64,000 bases of DNA from Pseudomonadota bacterium (GCA_023391095.1 JAEWBN010000014.1:62001-126000), one strand, 5' to 3'; numbered from the stretch's first letter, positions 6,539 to 15,235 are shown. Notes: generated by a model not told the origin, from the sequence alone. Program-made: numbers and translations.

Positions 6539-8284
6539 ATGATCCGGCGCTTCTTTTCCTATTACGCTCCCTACAAGAGCCTGTTCGCGCTGGATTTCGG
6601 CAGCGCCGTGGTGGCGGGCCTGCTTGAGCTGGCCTTTCCGCTGGCCGTTGCCTATTTCATCGACACGCTGCTGCCGCAGGCCGAGTTCAACATCATCCTG
6701 CTGGCGGGCGCGGTGCTGCTGGCGATCTACGCGCTCAACGCGATCCTCCATGCGATCGTGAACTATTTTGGCCATGTGCTTGGTGTTTCAATTGAAACGG
6801 ACATGCGCCGGCAGGCCTTCGAGCACCTGCAAAAGCTCAGCTTCCGCTTTTTCGACAACAACAAGACCGGCCACCTGATCACGCATGTGACCAAGGACCT
6901 CGAAGACGTGGGCGAGGTCGCCCATCACGGACCCGAGGACATGTTCCTGGCGGTGATGACCTTTATCGGCGCCTTCATCCTGATGTTCACAGTCAACTGG
7001 AAGCTGGCCTCGATCACCATAGCCATCGTGCCAGTCATGACCTGGCTGGTGAGCCGGTATGGATCGCGCATGACGCTCAACTGGCAGGAGCTGTTCCGGC
7101 GCGTCGGCGACTTTAATACGCGCGTCGAGGACTCCATTGGCGGCATTCGCGTGGTCAAGGCCTTTGCCAATGAGCACCACGAGTCCAGCCTGTTCGAAAC
7201 CAACAACCAGGCCTATCGGTCCACGAAGCTGCGCGCCTATGCGATCATGACGGCGAGTATCAGCATTTCCTATTTGAGCACGCGCCTCGTGCAATTGCTG
7301 GTCATGCTGGCCGGAGCCTGGCTCGTGGTTGTCGGCGAAATGACCTATGGCGGCTTTGTCAGCTTCCTGCTGCTGGTCGATGTGTTCATGCGCCCCATCG
7401 ACAAGATCACCAGCGTTCTTGAAAGCTATCCCAAGGGCATTGCCGGCTTTCGCCGCTTCACCACCCTGATCGACACCGATCCCGATATTGCCGACAAGCC
7501 GGACGCGAGGGCGGTCTCGCATCTGCGGGGCGATATCGTCTTCGACAATGTCAGCTTTTCCTATGAGGACGGCCGCAAGGTACTGGATGGGCTCAATCTT
7601 TCCGTCCGCGCCGGGGAGACGGTGGCCGTGATCGGGCCTTCAGGCGCCGGCAAGACGACGCTCTGCGCATTGCTCCCGCGCTTCTACGAGATCGACAGCG
7701 GCGCCATCAGCATCGATGGCATCGACATTCGCGACATGACGCAGACCAGCCTGCGCAGCCAGATCGGCATCGTCCAGCAGGACGTGTTCCTGTTCGGCGG
7801 CACCCTGCGCGAGAATATCGCCTATGGCCGGCTGGGCGCCAGCGACGCCGACATCCTCGAGGCCGCCCGGCAGGCGCGGCTCGATACCGTGATCGAGCGG
7901 CTGCCGCAGGGGCTCGATACGGTCGTGGGCGAGCGGGGCGTAAAGCTCTCCGGTGGGCAGAAGCAGCGCGTCGCCATTGCCCGCATCTTCCTCAAGAACC
8001 CGCCCATCCTGATCCTTGACGAAGCGACCTCGGCGCTGGATACCGCAACCGAGCTGGCCATCCAGCAGTCCCTGGCCGAGTTGTCGCGCGGTCGCACGAC
8101 GCTGGTGATCGCCCATCGGCTGGCCACGATCCAGCATGCCGACCGCATCGTGGTCGTGGATGAAACCGGGATTGTCGAGCAGGGGCCGCATGCCGAGCTG
8201 CTGGCCCGCCAGGGTGTCTATCGCATGCTGCACAATGCCCAGTTCGGCGAACTCGACCGGCCGGCAGGCGCGGGACAGGGATGA
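6539..8284 (+). CDS. Exporter-fold ABC transporter, fused permease-ATPase
   Basis: 581 residues. An N-terminal six-helix ABC_membrane domain (about 1-310) is followed by an ATPase with Walker A GPSGAGKT, Q-loop at GIVQQDVFLFGG, signature LSGGQKQR, Walker B ILILDEA and switch His in VIAHRLAT. The fold is that of exporters. However, it sits 16 bp before a siderophore-interacting reductase and upstream of Fec-type permeases, so it may act like YbtPQ/IrtAB, exporter-fold proteins that import ferric siderophores. It would need to homodimerise. Substrate is inferred from context only. The ATG at 6539 has a poor Shine-Dalgarno. Confidence 0.85.
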   Translation: MIRRFFSYYAPYKSLFALDFGSAVVAGLLELAFPLAVAYFIDTLLPQAEFNIILLAGAVLLAIYALNAILHAIVNYFGHVLGVSIETDMRRQAFEHLQKLSFRFFDNNKTGHLITHVTKDLEDVGEVAHHGPEDMFLAVMTFIGAFILMFTVNWKLASITIAIVPVMTWLVSRYGSRMTLNWQELFRRVGDFNTRVEDSIGGIRVVKAFANEHHESSLFETNNQAYRSTKLRAYAIMTASISISYLSTRLVQLLVMLAGAWLVVVGEMTYGGFVSFLLLVDVFMRPIDKITSVLESYPKGIAGFRRFTTLIDTDPDIADKPDARAVSHLRGDIVFDNVSFSYEDGRKVLDGLNLSVRAGETVAVIGPSGAGKTTLCALLPRFYEIDSGAISIDGIDIRDMTQTSLRSQIGIVQQDVFLFGGTLRENIAYGRLGASDADILEAARQARLDTVIERLPQGLDTVVGERGVKLSGGQKQRVAIARIFLKNPPILILDEATSALDTATELAIQQSLAELSRGRTTLVIAHRLATIQHADRIVVVDETGIVEQGPHAELLARQGVYRMLHNAQFGELDRPAGAGQG

Positions 8285-8300
8285 ACCCGGGAACAAAGAC

Positions 8301-9200
8301 ATGAACAAGCCGATGCTCAACACCATGTTCTTCACCGCGACCGTCCGGAACAAGCAGGCGCTGAGCCCCGGCATGCTGCGGCTGACCTTTGACGGGCTCG
8401 GTGAAATGCCGGGCACCGGCATCCCGGACGAATATCTGCGGCTCTTCTTCCCCAACCGGGAGACGGGGCGCCTCCATCTGCCCCATATCGACGCCGATGG
8501 CCGCTGGACCTATCCCGATGGCGGGCAGAAGGCGATCTGCTGCTCCACCTATACTGTGCGCCATCACCGGCCCGAACGCGGCGAGATCGACGTGGATTTT
8601 GTCGTGCATGAAGGCGGCGTGGCCAGCGACTGGGCGCAGGCGGCCGCGCCGGGCGACACCATCACCGTCAACCGGCCGCGCGGCCTTTATACCCCGCCCG
8701 CCGACATGGCCTGGCAGCTGCTGGTCTGCGACGCCACCGGCCTGCCGGCGCTGGCGCGCATTCTCGATCAGACACCGGAGCATGTGCAGTCGCGGGTCTT
8801 TGTGGAAGTGGCCGAGCCCGGTCATCAGCTGGCGCTGCCCGCGCATCCGGGCGCATCCGTTACCTGGCTCCACCGCAGTGGCAATGGCATTGCCCCCAGC
8901 CGCATTGCGGAAGTTGTGCGCTCGACCCGCATGCCGGACGTGCCCGCTTATGTTTGGGTGGCCGGGGAACAGCGGGCGGTTCGCGCCGTGCGCAAATATG
9001 TCCGGCAGGATCTCAAGCTGCCGCCCGAGCGCTACGAACTGGTGGGCTACTGGACCCATGAGGGCGAGGCCTGGGAAGCGCAGTGGGAAGGCCTGCCCGC
9101 CGAAATCAAGGCCGAGATCGACGCGGTGTGGGATTCGGGGCGCGATATCGAGGACGCGCGCGATGCCTACTACGCCATTCTGGAGAAGTTCGGCCTCTAA
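8301..9200 (+). CDS. Siderophore-interacting protein (FAD/NADPH ferric-siderophore reductase)
   Basis: 299 residues of the SIP/ViuB family, cytosolic flavoproteins that release iron from imported siderophores by reduction. The N-terminal FAD-binding barrel includes LRLFFPN and a CSTYTVRHHRPE stretch (the R.YTVR-type FAD motif), followed by DFVVHEGG and the GLYTPPADM region. The C-terminal SIP domain carries YVWVAGEQRAVRAVRKYV and ELVGYWTHEGE, hallmarks of the family. The ATG at 8301 follows the ABC gene by 16 bp, so the two are probably co-translated. Confidence 0.9.
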   Translation: MNKPMLNTMFFTATVRNKQALSPGMLRLTFDGLGEMPGTGIPDEYLRLFFPNRETGRLHLPHIDADGRWTYPDGGQKAICCSTYTVRHHRPERGEIDVDFVVHEGGVASDWAQAAAPGDTITVNRPRGLYTPPADMAWQLLVCDATGLPALARILDQTPEHVQSRVFVEVAEPGHQLALPAHPGASVTWLHRSGNGIAPSRIAEVVRSTRMPDVPAYVWVAGEQRAVRAVRKYVRQDLKLPPERYELVGYWTHEGEAWEAQWEGLPAEIKAEIDAVWDSGRDIEDARDAYYAILEKFGL

Positions 9201-9222
9201 TCTTGCGGGCGCCGCTAAATTA

Positions 9223-9237
9223 TGACAATGACGGTCA
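9223..9237. promoter_or_regulatory. Short dyad TGA-N9-TCA before fecCD (possible iron-responsive operator)
   Basis: The 15-bp stretch at 9223-9237 contains TGA-N9-TCA, the layout of rhizobial RirA/IRO boxes, and an internal near-palindrome TGACGGTCA. It sits in the 82-bp gap before the FecCD genes. The motif carries little information and could arise by chance; only the context makes it worth noting. Confidence 0.25.
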
Positions 9238-9282
9238 GTATTGAATGACTGCCGGATGGGCGGTCCGAACTGCTGGCTGAAC

Positions 9283-10347
9283 ATGACCACGCTGACCGCA
9301 ACAAGCCAGGACATGGCGCGCCAGGAAGCCCGACGGCCCGGCCTTGCCGCGTCCAATGCAAAACGGTCCGTTGGTCTGCTCGTTGCGTGCGCGGCGCTGG
9401 CGCTGGTGGTCCTTGCCAGCATTGCCGTGGGCTCCAAGAATATTCCGCTGACGACGGTCATCGAAGCGCTCTTTGCCTATGACGACAGCGATGATCACGC
9501 GATCATCCTGGCGCTGCGCGTTCCGCGGACGCTGCTCGGCCTTGTCGTCGGCATGGCGCTGGGCATGGCAGGCGCGCTGATCCAGGCCCTTACGCGCAAT
9601 CCGCTGGCCGATCCGGGGATTCTGGGCGTCAATGCCGGCGCGGCCTTTTTCGTTGTGCTGGCCATCGGTCTTTTCGGCGTTACATCGGTCTCGGGCTATG
9701 TGTGGTTTGCCTTTGCCGGCGCCGTGGTCACCACAGTGGTCGTCTATGCCCTGGGGTCGGGGGGCAGGGCCGGCGCGACACCCGTGCGGCTGACGCTGGC
9801 CGGGGTCGCCATCGGGTCGGTCCTTTCCGGTATCTCCTCCGGCATCACGCTGCTGCATCCCGATATTTTTGACCGCATGCGGCAGTGGAATGCAGGCTCG
9901 CTGGTTGCGCCCGGCATGGACACCTTGCTGGTCATTCTGCCCTTTGTCGCGGTTGGCCTCCTGCTGGCGCTCAGCATCGCCCGCTCGCTCAATGCCGTGG
10001 CCATGGGGGACGACCTTGCCGCCGCGCTCGGCGCCAACATGCTGCGCACGCGGATCGTCGTCATCGTCGCCTCGACCCTGCTGGCCGGCGCCTCGACCGC
10101 CGCTGTGGGGCCGATCGGCTTTGTGGGCCTCATGGTGCCCCATGTCGCGCGCTGGATCGTCGGTCCCGACCAGCGCTGGATCTTTCTTTATACGCTGGTG
10201 CTGGCCCCCATGCTGCTGCTGGCGGCCGACATCATCGGCCGTGTGGTCATGCGGCCGGGTGAGTTGCAGGTGGGCATCGTCACTGCCTTTGTCGGAGCGC
10301 CGGTGCTGATCCTGCTGGCCCGTCGGCGGAAGGTCAGCGGTCTATGA
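9283..10347 (+). CDS. FecCD-family iron-siderophore ABC permease 1
   Basis: A polytopic inner-membrane permease, about 354 residues from ATG 9283 (ATG 9256 is also possible). FecCD signatures seen are LRVPRTLLGLVVG, GALIQALTRNPLADPGILG, and the conserved AVGPIGFVGLMVPH loop, followed by RPGELQVGIVTAFVGAPVL near the C-terminus. It pairs with the next gene to form the channel of a Fec/BtuC-type importer. Its stop overlaps the next start by 4 bp. No periplasmic binding protein or TonB receptor is encoded nearby. Confidence 0.93.
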   Translation: MTTLTATSQDMARQEARRPGLAASNAKRSVGLLVACAALALVVLASIAVGSKNIPLTTVIEALFAYDDSDDHAIILALRVPRTLLGLVVGMALGMAGALIQALTRNPLADPGILGVNAGAAFFVVLAIGLFGVTSVSGYVWFAFAGAVVTTVVVYALGSGGRAGATPVRLTLAGVAIGSVLSGISSGITLLHPDIFDRMRQWNAGSLVAPGMDTLLVILPFVAVGLLLALSIARSLNAVAMGDDLAAALGANMLRTRIVVIVASTLLAGASTAAVGPIGFVGLMVPHVARWIVGPDQRWIFLYTLVLAPMLLLAADIIGRVVMRPGELQVGIVTAFVGAPVLILLARRRKVSGL

Positions 10348-11405
10348 GCGCAGGGCGCGACATTGTTTTCGGTCGTCCGTTCAGGCCGGTGAGCCTGCTC
10401 GGGGGCAGGGTGCATTGGCGCCTCGACCTGCGCACTGCCGTGACTTGCGCTGTGCTTGTGGCCATCGCCATGACCGTAGCGCTGGCAACGCTTGCCTCCG
10501 GCGATTATCCCGTGCCCCTGCCTGACGTGGTGCGGGCGCTGCTTGGCCAGGCCGAGGGGCGCATCCACATGGTGGTTGTCGAATGGCGGCTGCCGCGCAC
10601 GGCGCTGGCCCTGCTGCTCGGCGCGGCTCTGGGCATTTCCGGCGCGATCTTCCAGTCGCTGACGCGCAATCCCCTGGGCAGTCCTGATATCATCGGCTTT
10701 GACGCCGGGTCCTATACCGGGGCGCTGGTGGTGATCACGCTGATGGGCGGCAGCTATTTGGCCGTTGCCGGTGGCGCGCTTGCCGGCGGCATGGCGACCG
10801 CGCTCGTGGTCTATGTTCTTGCCTATCGCGACGGGGTGCAGGGTTTCCGCCTGATCATCGTGGGCATCGGCATTTCGGCCATGCTGACCTCGCTCAACAC
10901 CTGGATGCTGCTGCGCGCCAAGCTGGAGGTCGCTATGACCGCCGCCATGTGGGGTGCGGGTTCGCTCAACGGCCTTGGCCTCGATCGACTGGGCTATGCT
11001 TCTGCCATCCTCCTTGTGCTTGTGCCGCTGGCGCTGGTGATGAGCCGCCCCATGCAGCAACTCGAACTGGGCGATGATGCGGCGCGGGCACTGGGCGTCG
11101 ATGCCGAGCGCAGCCGGCTTGTCCTGCTCGTTCTCGGTGTCGCGCTGACCGCCACCGTCACCGCAACGGCCGGACCGATTGGGTTCGTGGCGCTCGCCGC
11201 GCCCCAGTTGGCGCGGCGCGTCACCGGCGCCGCAGGCGTGGCCATGGTGCGGGCGGCGGCGATGGGCGCCCTCCTGCTGGTGTCCGCCGATTTTCTGGCG
11301 CAGCGCGCCTTTGCCCCAACCCAGCTTCCGGTGGGCGTGGTCACGGTCAGCCTGGGCGGCGTCTACTTCGCATGGCTGCTGTTGCGCGAAGCCCGGCGGA
11401 AATGA
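10344..11405 (+). CDS. FecCD-family iron-siderophore ABC permease 2
   Basis: 353 residues, the heterodimer partner of the preceding permease. It shows WRLPRTALALLLGAALGISG, IFQSLTRNPLGSPDIIGF and the ATAGPIGFVALAAPQLARR loop (the paralogue's equivalent reads VGLMVPH), plus LPVGVVTVSLGGVYFAWLL at the end. It begins in a 4-bp overlap with the previous gene, indicating translational coupling. Homologues include FepG/FecD, usually specific for hydroxamate or catecholate iron chelates; the substrate cannot be read from the sequence. Confidence 0.93.
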   Translation: MSAGRDIVFGRPFRPVSLLGGRVHWRLDLRTAVTCAVLVAIAMTVALATLASGDYPVPLPDVVRALLGQAEGRIHMVVVEWRLPRTALALLLGAALGISGAIFQSLTRNPLGSPDIIGFDAGSYTGALVVITLMGGSYLAVAGGALAGGMATALVVYVLAYRDGVQGFRLIIVGIGISAMLTSLNTWMLLRAKLEVAMTAAMWGAGSLNGLGLDRLGYASAILLVLVPLALVMSRPMQQLELGDDAARALGVDAERSRLVLLVLGVALTATVTATAGPIGFVALAAPQLARRVTGAAGVAMVRAAAMGALLLVSADFLAQRAFAPTQLPVGVVTVSLGGVYFAWLLLREARRK

Positions 11406-11416
11406 AGGACAAGAAT

Positions 11417-12238
11417 ATGAACAGGCATGAACCCTCGCTGACTGCCGACACACCGCGCCTCTGTGCGGAAAATGCATCGATTGGCTATGACAAGCGCGTC
11501 ATTTCGAGCGATCTCTCCGTGTCCATACCCGACCGCTCGTTCACGGTCATTGTCGGCGCCAATGCCTGCGGCAAGTCCACATTGCTGCGCGCCCTTGCCC
11601 GGCTCATCCGGCCGAGCAAGGGCAGGGTGGTGCTGGATGGGGAAACCATCACGACGCTGCCGGCACGGGAAGTTGCACGCCGGCTGGGCCTTCTGCCGCA
11701 AAGCTCCATCGCGCCCGATGGCATAACGGTGGCCGACCTTGTGGCCCGGGGGCGCTACCCGCATCAGCGGCTCCTCAAGCAGTGGTCGCGTGAGGACGAG
11801 GCCGCGGTGATCGCGGCCATGGAGGCCACAAAGGTTACCGAGCTATCGCACCGCTTGCTCGACGAGCTTTCCGGCGGCCAGCGACAGCGCGTTTGGGTGG
11901 CCATGGTGCTTGCGCAGGAAACGCCGCTGCTGCTGCTGGATGAACCGACGACGTTCCTCGACATCACCCATCAGATCGAGCTTCTGGAGCTGATGCGGGA
12001 CCTCAACCGCCGCAAGGGACAAACCATTGTCGCCGTGCTGCATGACCTCAACCACGCCTGCCGCTATGCCACCCACATGATCGCCATGCGCAATGGCGCC
12101 GTGGTTGCCGAGGGCGCCCCCTCGGACATCGTCACGGCAGACCTCGTGGAAGAAGTCTTCGGGCTTCCCTGCATCATCATCGATGACCCGGTCTCCCACA
12201 CGCCGCTGGTCATTCCCAAAGGGTTCAGCCCAGTTTGA
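11417..12238 (+). CDS. FecE-type ABC ATPase for iron-siderophore uptake
   Basis: 273 residues. It contains Walker A GANACGKST, the GLLPQSSIAPDGITV Q-loop region, VARGRYPHQ (typical of FepC/FecE), signature LSGGQRQRVWVAM, Walker B LLLLDEPTTFLD and switch His in AVLHDLNHA. It powers the two preceding permeases. ATG 11417 is favoured because AAGGA lies 7 nt upstream; an earlier ATG at 11402 overlaps the permease stop by 4 bp and would add five residues. With an unlinked binding protein this would complete a Fec-type importer. Confidence 0.93.
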   Translation: MNRHEPSLTADTPRLCAENASIGYDKRVISSDLSVSIPDRSFTVIVGANACGKSTLLRALARLIRPSKGRVVLDGETITTLPAREVARRLGLLPQSSIAPDGITVADLVARGRYPHQRLLKQWSREDEAAVIAAMEATKVTELSHRLLDELSGGQRQRVWVAMVLAQETPLLLLDEPTTFLDITHQIELLELMRDLNRRKGQTIVAVLHDLNHACRYATHMIAMRNGAVVAEGAPSDIVTADLVEEVFGLPCIIIDDPVSHTPLVIPKGFSPV

Positions 12239-12344
12239 CGCCGCCCCGACATCGTTGCCACAAGCCGTCCGCATGGGCGTTTGCCTCGGGCCTTCAAAGC
12301 ACTATGGTGCGGTCCCGAATCCCGCGGAGCTTCCGGACACGCCG

Positions 12345-13352
12345 ATGATAGACCTGATCGCTGATTTCGATCTTTCGGCGCGCAACACGCTGGCCCTGCG
12401 CGCAAGATCGCGTTTCGGCGCCACTATCCTTGCCGCCGATGATGTTCCCGCCCTGCTCGACCTGACGGCGGAGCAAGGTCTCGCGCTCCGCGTCCTGGGC
12501 GGCGGCAGCAATGTGGTGCTTTCCGAATCCTTCGACGGCCTTACGGCCATCATGGCGATCATGGGACGCCGGGTCATCGCAGACGGGTCGGACGCGACTA
12601 TCGTGGAAGCCGGAGCCGGCGAAAGCTGGACCGACTTTGTCGCCTGGACCGTGGGTCAAGGGTTTGGCGGGCTCGAAAACCTCGTCAGCATTCCTGGCAC
12701 GGTCGGGGCGGCGCCGGTGCAGAATATCGGGGCCTATGGTGCCGAACTGGCCGACTTTTTCCGCGAGCTGACTGCTTACGACCGGCTCGAGCGCCGCTTT
12801 GTCCGGATGGGTCGGGACGAGAGCGGCTTTGGCTACAGGGACAGCACCTACAAGCGCCAGCCAGACCGCTTTGTGATCACGGCCGTGCAACTGCGCCTGC
12901 CCAAACCGTGGTGGCCGAATCTGCGCTTTGCCGGCTTGGCCGAGCTTGCCGACAAGCCCGGCCTGTCGCCGGCGGATGTGATGAACCGGGTTGCCGCGAT
13001 CCGCGCCTCGAAGCTGCCGGACTGGCGCGTCGAGCCCAATGCCGGGTCGTTCTTCCAGAACCCCGTCGTTCCGGCGGCGCTGGCTGCCGCCATCGTGGCC
13101 GATTATCCCGAAGCGCCCAGCTTTGCGCAGCCCGACGGCCGCCGGAAGCTCTCGGCGGCCTGGCTCATCGAGAAGACCGGTCTCAAGGGCTTTCAGCTTG
13201 GGCCGGCCGGCACGTCCGAGCGGCACGCGCTCGTGGTGGTCAATCGCGGCGGCGCATCGGCGGCGGACATTTCTGCGCTGGCCGACCACATCAAGGCGCA
13301 GGTCCTCGCACGCTTCGGCGTGCCCCTCCATGTGGAGCCGGTGTTTCTCTAG
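12345..13352 (+). CDS. murB: UDP-N-acetylenolpyruvoylglucosamine reductase, E. coli-like (type I) MurB
   Basis: 335 residues. It reduces UDP-GlcNAc-enolpyruvate to UDP-MurNAc with FAD and NADPH. Signatures: LGGGSNVVLSE, SIPGTVGAAPVQNIGAYG, GFGYRDSTYK (substrate Arg), NAGSFFQNPVV (catalytic Ser) and the C-terminal Glu in HVEPVFL. The Tyr-loop region and overall length match the gammaproteobacterial type I enzyme, whereas alphaproteobacteria usually carry a type II MurB in the dcw cluster. It lies alone after the iron operon, so it may be an acquired second copy. The start is uncertain; ATG 12345 gives the conserved N-terminus. Confidence 0.92.
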   Translation: MIDLIADFDLSARNTLALRARSRFGATILAADDVPALLDLTAEQGLALRVLGGGSNVVLSESFDGLTAIMAIMGRRVIADGSDATIVEAGAGESWTDFVAWTVGQGFGGLENLVSIPGTVGAAPVQNIGAYGAELADFFRELTAYDRLERRFVRMGRDESGFGYRDSTYKRQPDRFVITAVQLRLPKPWWPNLRFAGLAELADKPGLSPADVMNRVAAIRASKLPDWRVEPNAGSFFQNPVVPAALAAAIVADYPEAPSFAQPDGRRKLSAAWLIEKTGLKGFQLGPAGTSERHALVVVNRGGASAADISALADHIKAQVLARFGVPLHVEPVFL

Positions 13353-13411
13353 GTCAGTCATGGAACGGATCGGCGGCCGAGGCATTGGCAACGACGTCAA
13401 TGGAGGCCCGA

Positions 13412-14305
13412 ATGACCGATCGTTTCACCATGCAGGATCCACGACACCAGTATCCCGCGCCCCCTTTTCCCCGCCAGCCGCAGGAGCCCCCCGGCATCGT
13501 TGCCAGGATGGAGCCGCGCCCGGACCATGGCGAGGAGAGTTATGCCGGCTTCGGCCGCCTTCTGGGCCGCAAGGCCCTGATCACCGGCGGCGATTCGGGC
13601 ATTGGCCGGGCCGCCGCCATTGCGTATGCGCGTGAGGGCGCCGACGTCGCCATCAACTTCCTGCCGTCCGAAACCGAGGATGCGAACGAAGTGATCGGCT
13701 ATATCGAGCAGGCCGGCACCAAGGGTATCGCGCTGCCGGGCGACATCTCCGATGAAGCCACCGCCCGCAAGATCGTCAAGGATGCCATCGAGCAGCTCGG
13801 AGGTCTTGATATCCTCGTCATCAACGCCGCGCGCCAGCAGGCCCGCGAGTCGGTCGAGGACGTCTCCAGCGACGACTTTGACATGACGATGAAAACCAAC
13901 CTCTATGCCCTGCACTGGATGGTGCAGGAGGCCGTGCCGCACCTGCCGCCTGGCGCTTCGATCATTACCACCACGTCGATCCAGGCCGTGGAACCGTCGG
14001 CGCATCTGCTCGACTATGCCACCACCAAGGCAGGCATCCTTGCCTATACCAAGGCCCTGGCTGAACAGCTGATCGAAAAGGGCATCCGCGCCAATGCCGT
14101 GGCGCCCGGTCCGTTCTGGACCGTGTTGCAGCCGAGCGGCGGGCAATTCCCCGAAAAGGTTGAGAAGTTCGGCGAAAGCAGCGCCTTTGGCCGCCCCGGC
14201 CAGCCCGTCGAGCTTTCCCCGGTCTATGTCCTCCTTGCCTCCCAGGAGGGCAGCTACATCACCGGCGAAGTGTTCGGTGTCACCGGCGGCAAGGGCTTGG
14301 TCTAG
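13412..14305 (+). CDS. SDR-family NADP oxidoreductase (YghA-like)
   Basis: 297 residues. An extended N-terminal segment (YPAPPFPRQPQEPPG and MEPRPDHGEESY) is followed by a classical SDR domain: GGDSGIGRAAA cofactor loop, NAARQQ at strand 4, catalytic Ser in TTTSIQAVEP, and YATTKAGI with the YxxxK pair. The N-terminal extension and GRPGQPVELSPVYVLLAS resemble the YghA/general-stress dehydrogenases (Bacillus GsiB-neighbour type). GGAGG stands 5 nt before ATG 13412. The substrate is unknown; homologues reduce aldehydes or glucose. A DUF2934 gene follows, often stress-related. Confidence 0.85.
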   Translation: MTDRFTMQDPRHQYPAPPFPRQPQEPPGIVARMEPRPDHGEESYAGFGRLLGRKALITGGDSGIGRAAAIAYAREGADVAINFLPSETEDANEVIGYIEQAGTKGIALPGDISDEATARKIVKDAIEQLGGLDILVINAARQQARESVEDVSSDDFDMTMKTNLYALHWMVQEAVPHLPPGASIITTTSIQAVEPSAHLLDYATTKAGILAYTKALAEQLIEKGIRANAVAPGPFWTVLQPSGGQFPEKVEKFGESSAFGRPGQPVELSPVYVLLASQEGSYITGEVFGVTGGKGLV

Positions 14306-14365
14306 GGAGCCAAGTCCGACGCGCCGCGTTATCGCCGAGGCCGTGCATCCAACAGGAACCCATCC

Positions 14366-14575
14366 GTGAGCCACGATCCCAACGACCCCTGGATTGATCC
14401 CGATTTCGAACGCGCGGTGCGCGAAACGGCCTATTTTCTCTGGGAGCAGGACGGGCGCCCGGATGGGCGGGAACAGCAATACTGGTTCGCCGCGCTCGAC
14501 CGCTGCCTGCGCGAACGCCAGGCCAACGAAATGCTGCAGGTCGAACCGCGCAGCCCATGGCCGAATGGGAAATAG
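14366..14575 (+). CDS. DUF2934 small protein
   Basis: 69 residues starting at GTG 14366, with AGGAACC upstream. The motif FERAVRETAYFLWEQDGRPDGREQQYW is the core of the DUF2934 family (R.RAY.LWE..GRPDG....W), small proteins of unknown function that are common in Rhizobiales and often lie near stress genes. It ends 4 bp before the 3' end of the convergent tRNA-Arg gene. Confidence 0.75.
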   Translation: MSHDPNDPWIDPDFERAVRETAYFLWEQDGRPDGREQQYWFAALDRCLRERQANEMLQVEPRSPWPNGK

Positions 14576-14579
14576 AAAC

Positions 14580-14656
14580 TGGTGATCCCGACAGGATTCG
14601 AACCTGTGACCCCAGGATTAGGAATCCTGTGCTCTATCCTGCTGAGCTACGGGACC
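14580..14656 (-). tRNA. tRNA-Arg(CCT)
   Basis: A complete 77-nt cloverleaf on the minus strand with CCA encoded. The acceptor stem GGTCCCG pairs with CGGGATC (one G-T wobble), the D arm contains AGCTCAGCAGGATAGAGC, the anticodon loop TTCCTAA carries CCT, and the T arm has GGTTCGAATCC. It reads the AGG codon for arginine. It is convergent with the DUF2934 gene. No integrase or duplicated tRNA end was seen beside it. Confidence 0.97.
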
Positions 14657-14734
14657 AGCCGGTATCCGACCTAGCAGCGTGGTGGGCAATATTCAAGCTA
14701 TCGGGAGGGCGGGATTTTGCGTTAGCAGGGGAGC

Positions 14735-15235
14735 ATGGCCCAGCCCGTTGACGTTCTGCTTTACCCCGATCCCCGCTTTTCCAGAGCCGCCCCGAAGCGG
14801 CCGCTCGATGCTGCGCTGATCGAGATCGGCGCCCGGCTCCTGGCCACCGCCCAGCACCATCGCGCCTATGGCCTTGCCGCCACCCATATCGGGCTGGTGG
14901 ACCCGGTGGTCGTGGTGAGCCTCGGCCCGCCCGATAAACGCGACTATCAGCTGCTCTATAATCCCGAGGTCGTGGCTACTTCCGGTGCATTGGTGGGAGG
15001 GCCCGAGGGGTCGGTTTCGCTGCCGGGCATCGAGGTGGACATCATCAGGCCCGAAACGGCCGAGATCGCCTATGACGATGGCGACGGCATCCGGCGCAGC
15101 CTCAGCCTTTCCGGCTTTGCCGCGCGGGTCGCCCAGCACGAGATCGATCAGGTCAATGGCGTCTTCTTTCTCGATCGCCTGTCCCGCCTCAAGCGCGACG
15201 CCGCCTTGCGGCGCTATCGCAAGCTCGCGCGCTAG
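14735..15235 (+). CDS. Peptide-deformylase-like protein with altered active site
   Basis: 166 residues with the deformylase fold order: motif 1 GLAATHIG, motif 2 EGSVSLPG, motif 3 QHEIDQVNG. True deformylases have GLAAxQxG, EGCLS and HExDH. Here the catalytic Gln is His, the metal-ligand Cys is Ser, and the second metal-ligand His is Gln. With two of three metal ligands gone, it probably cannot deformylate N-formyl-Met peptides by the usual mechanism. ATG 14735 follows AGGGGAGC. It is 72 bp before prfB, a translation gene. Such def paralogues occur in rhizobia; function is unknown. Confidence 0.88.
   Translation: MAQPVDVLLYPDPRFSRAAPKRPLDAALIEIGARLLATAQHHRAYGLAATHIGLVDPVVVVSLGPPDKRDYQLLYNPEVVATSGALVGGPEGSVSLPGIEVDIIRPETAEIAYDDGDGIRRSLSLSGFAARVAQHEIDQVNGVFFLDRLSRLKRDAALRRYRKLAR

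Noticed and set aside
14580..14656. tRNA-Arg as an integration site
   Set aside because: No integrase, no repeated 3' tRNA end and no compositional break was found nearby.
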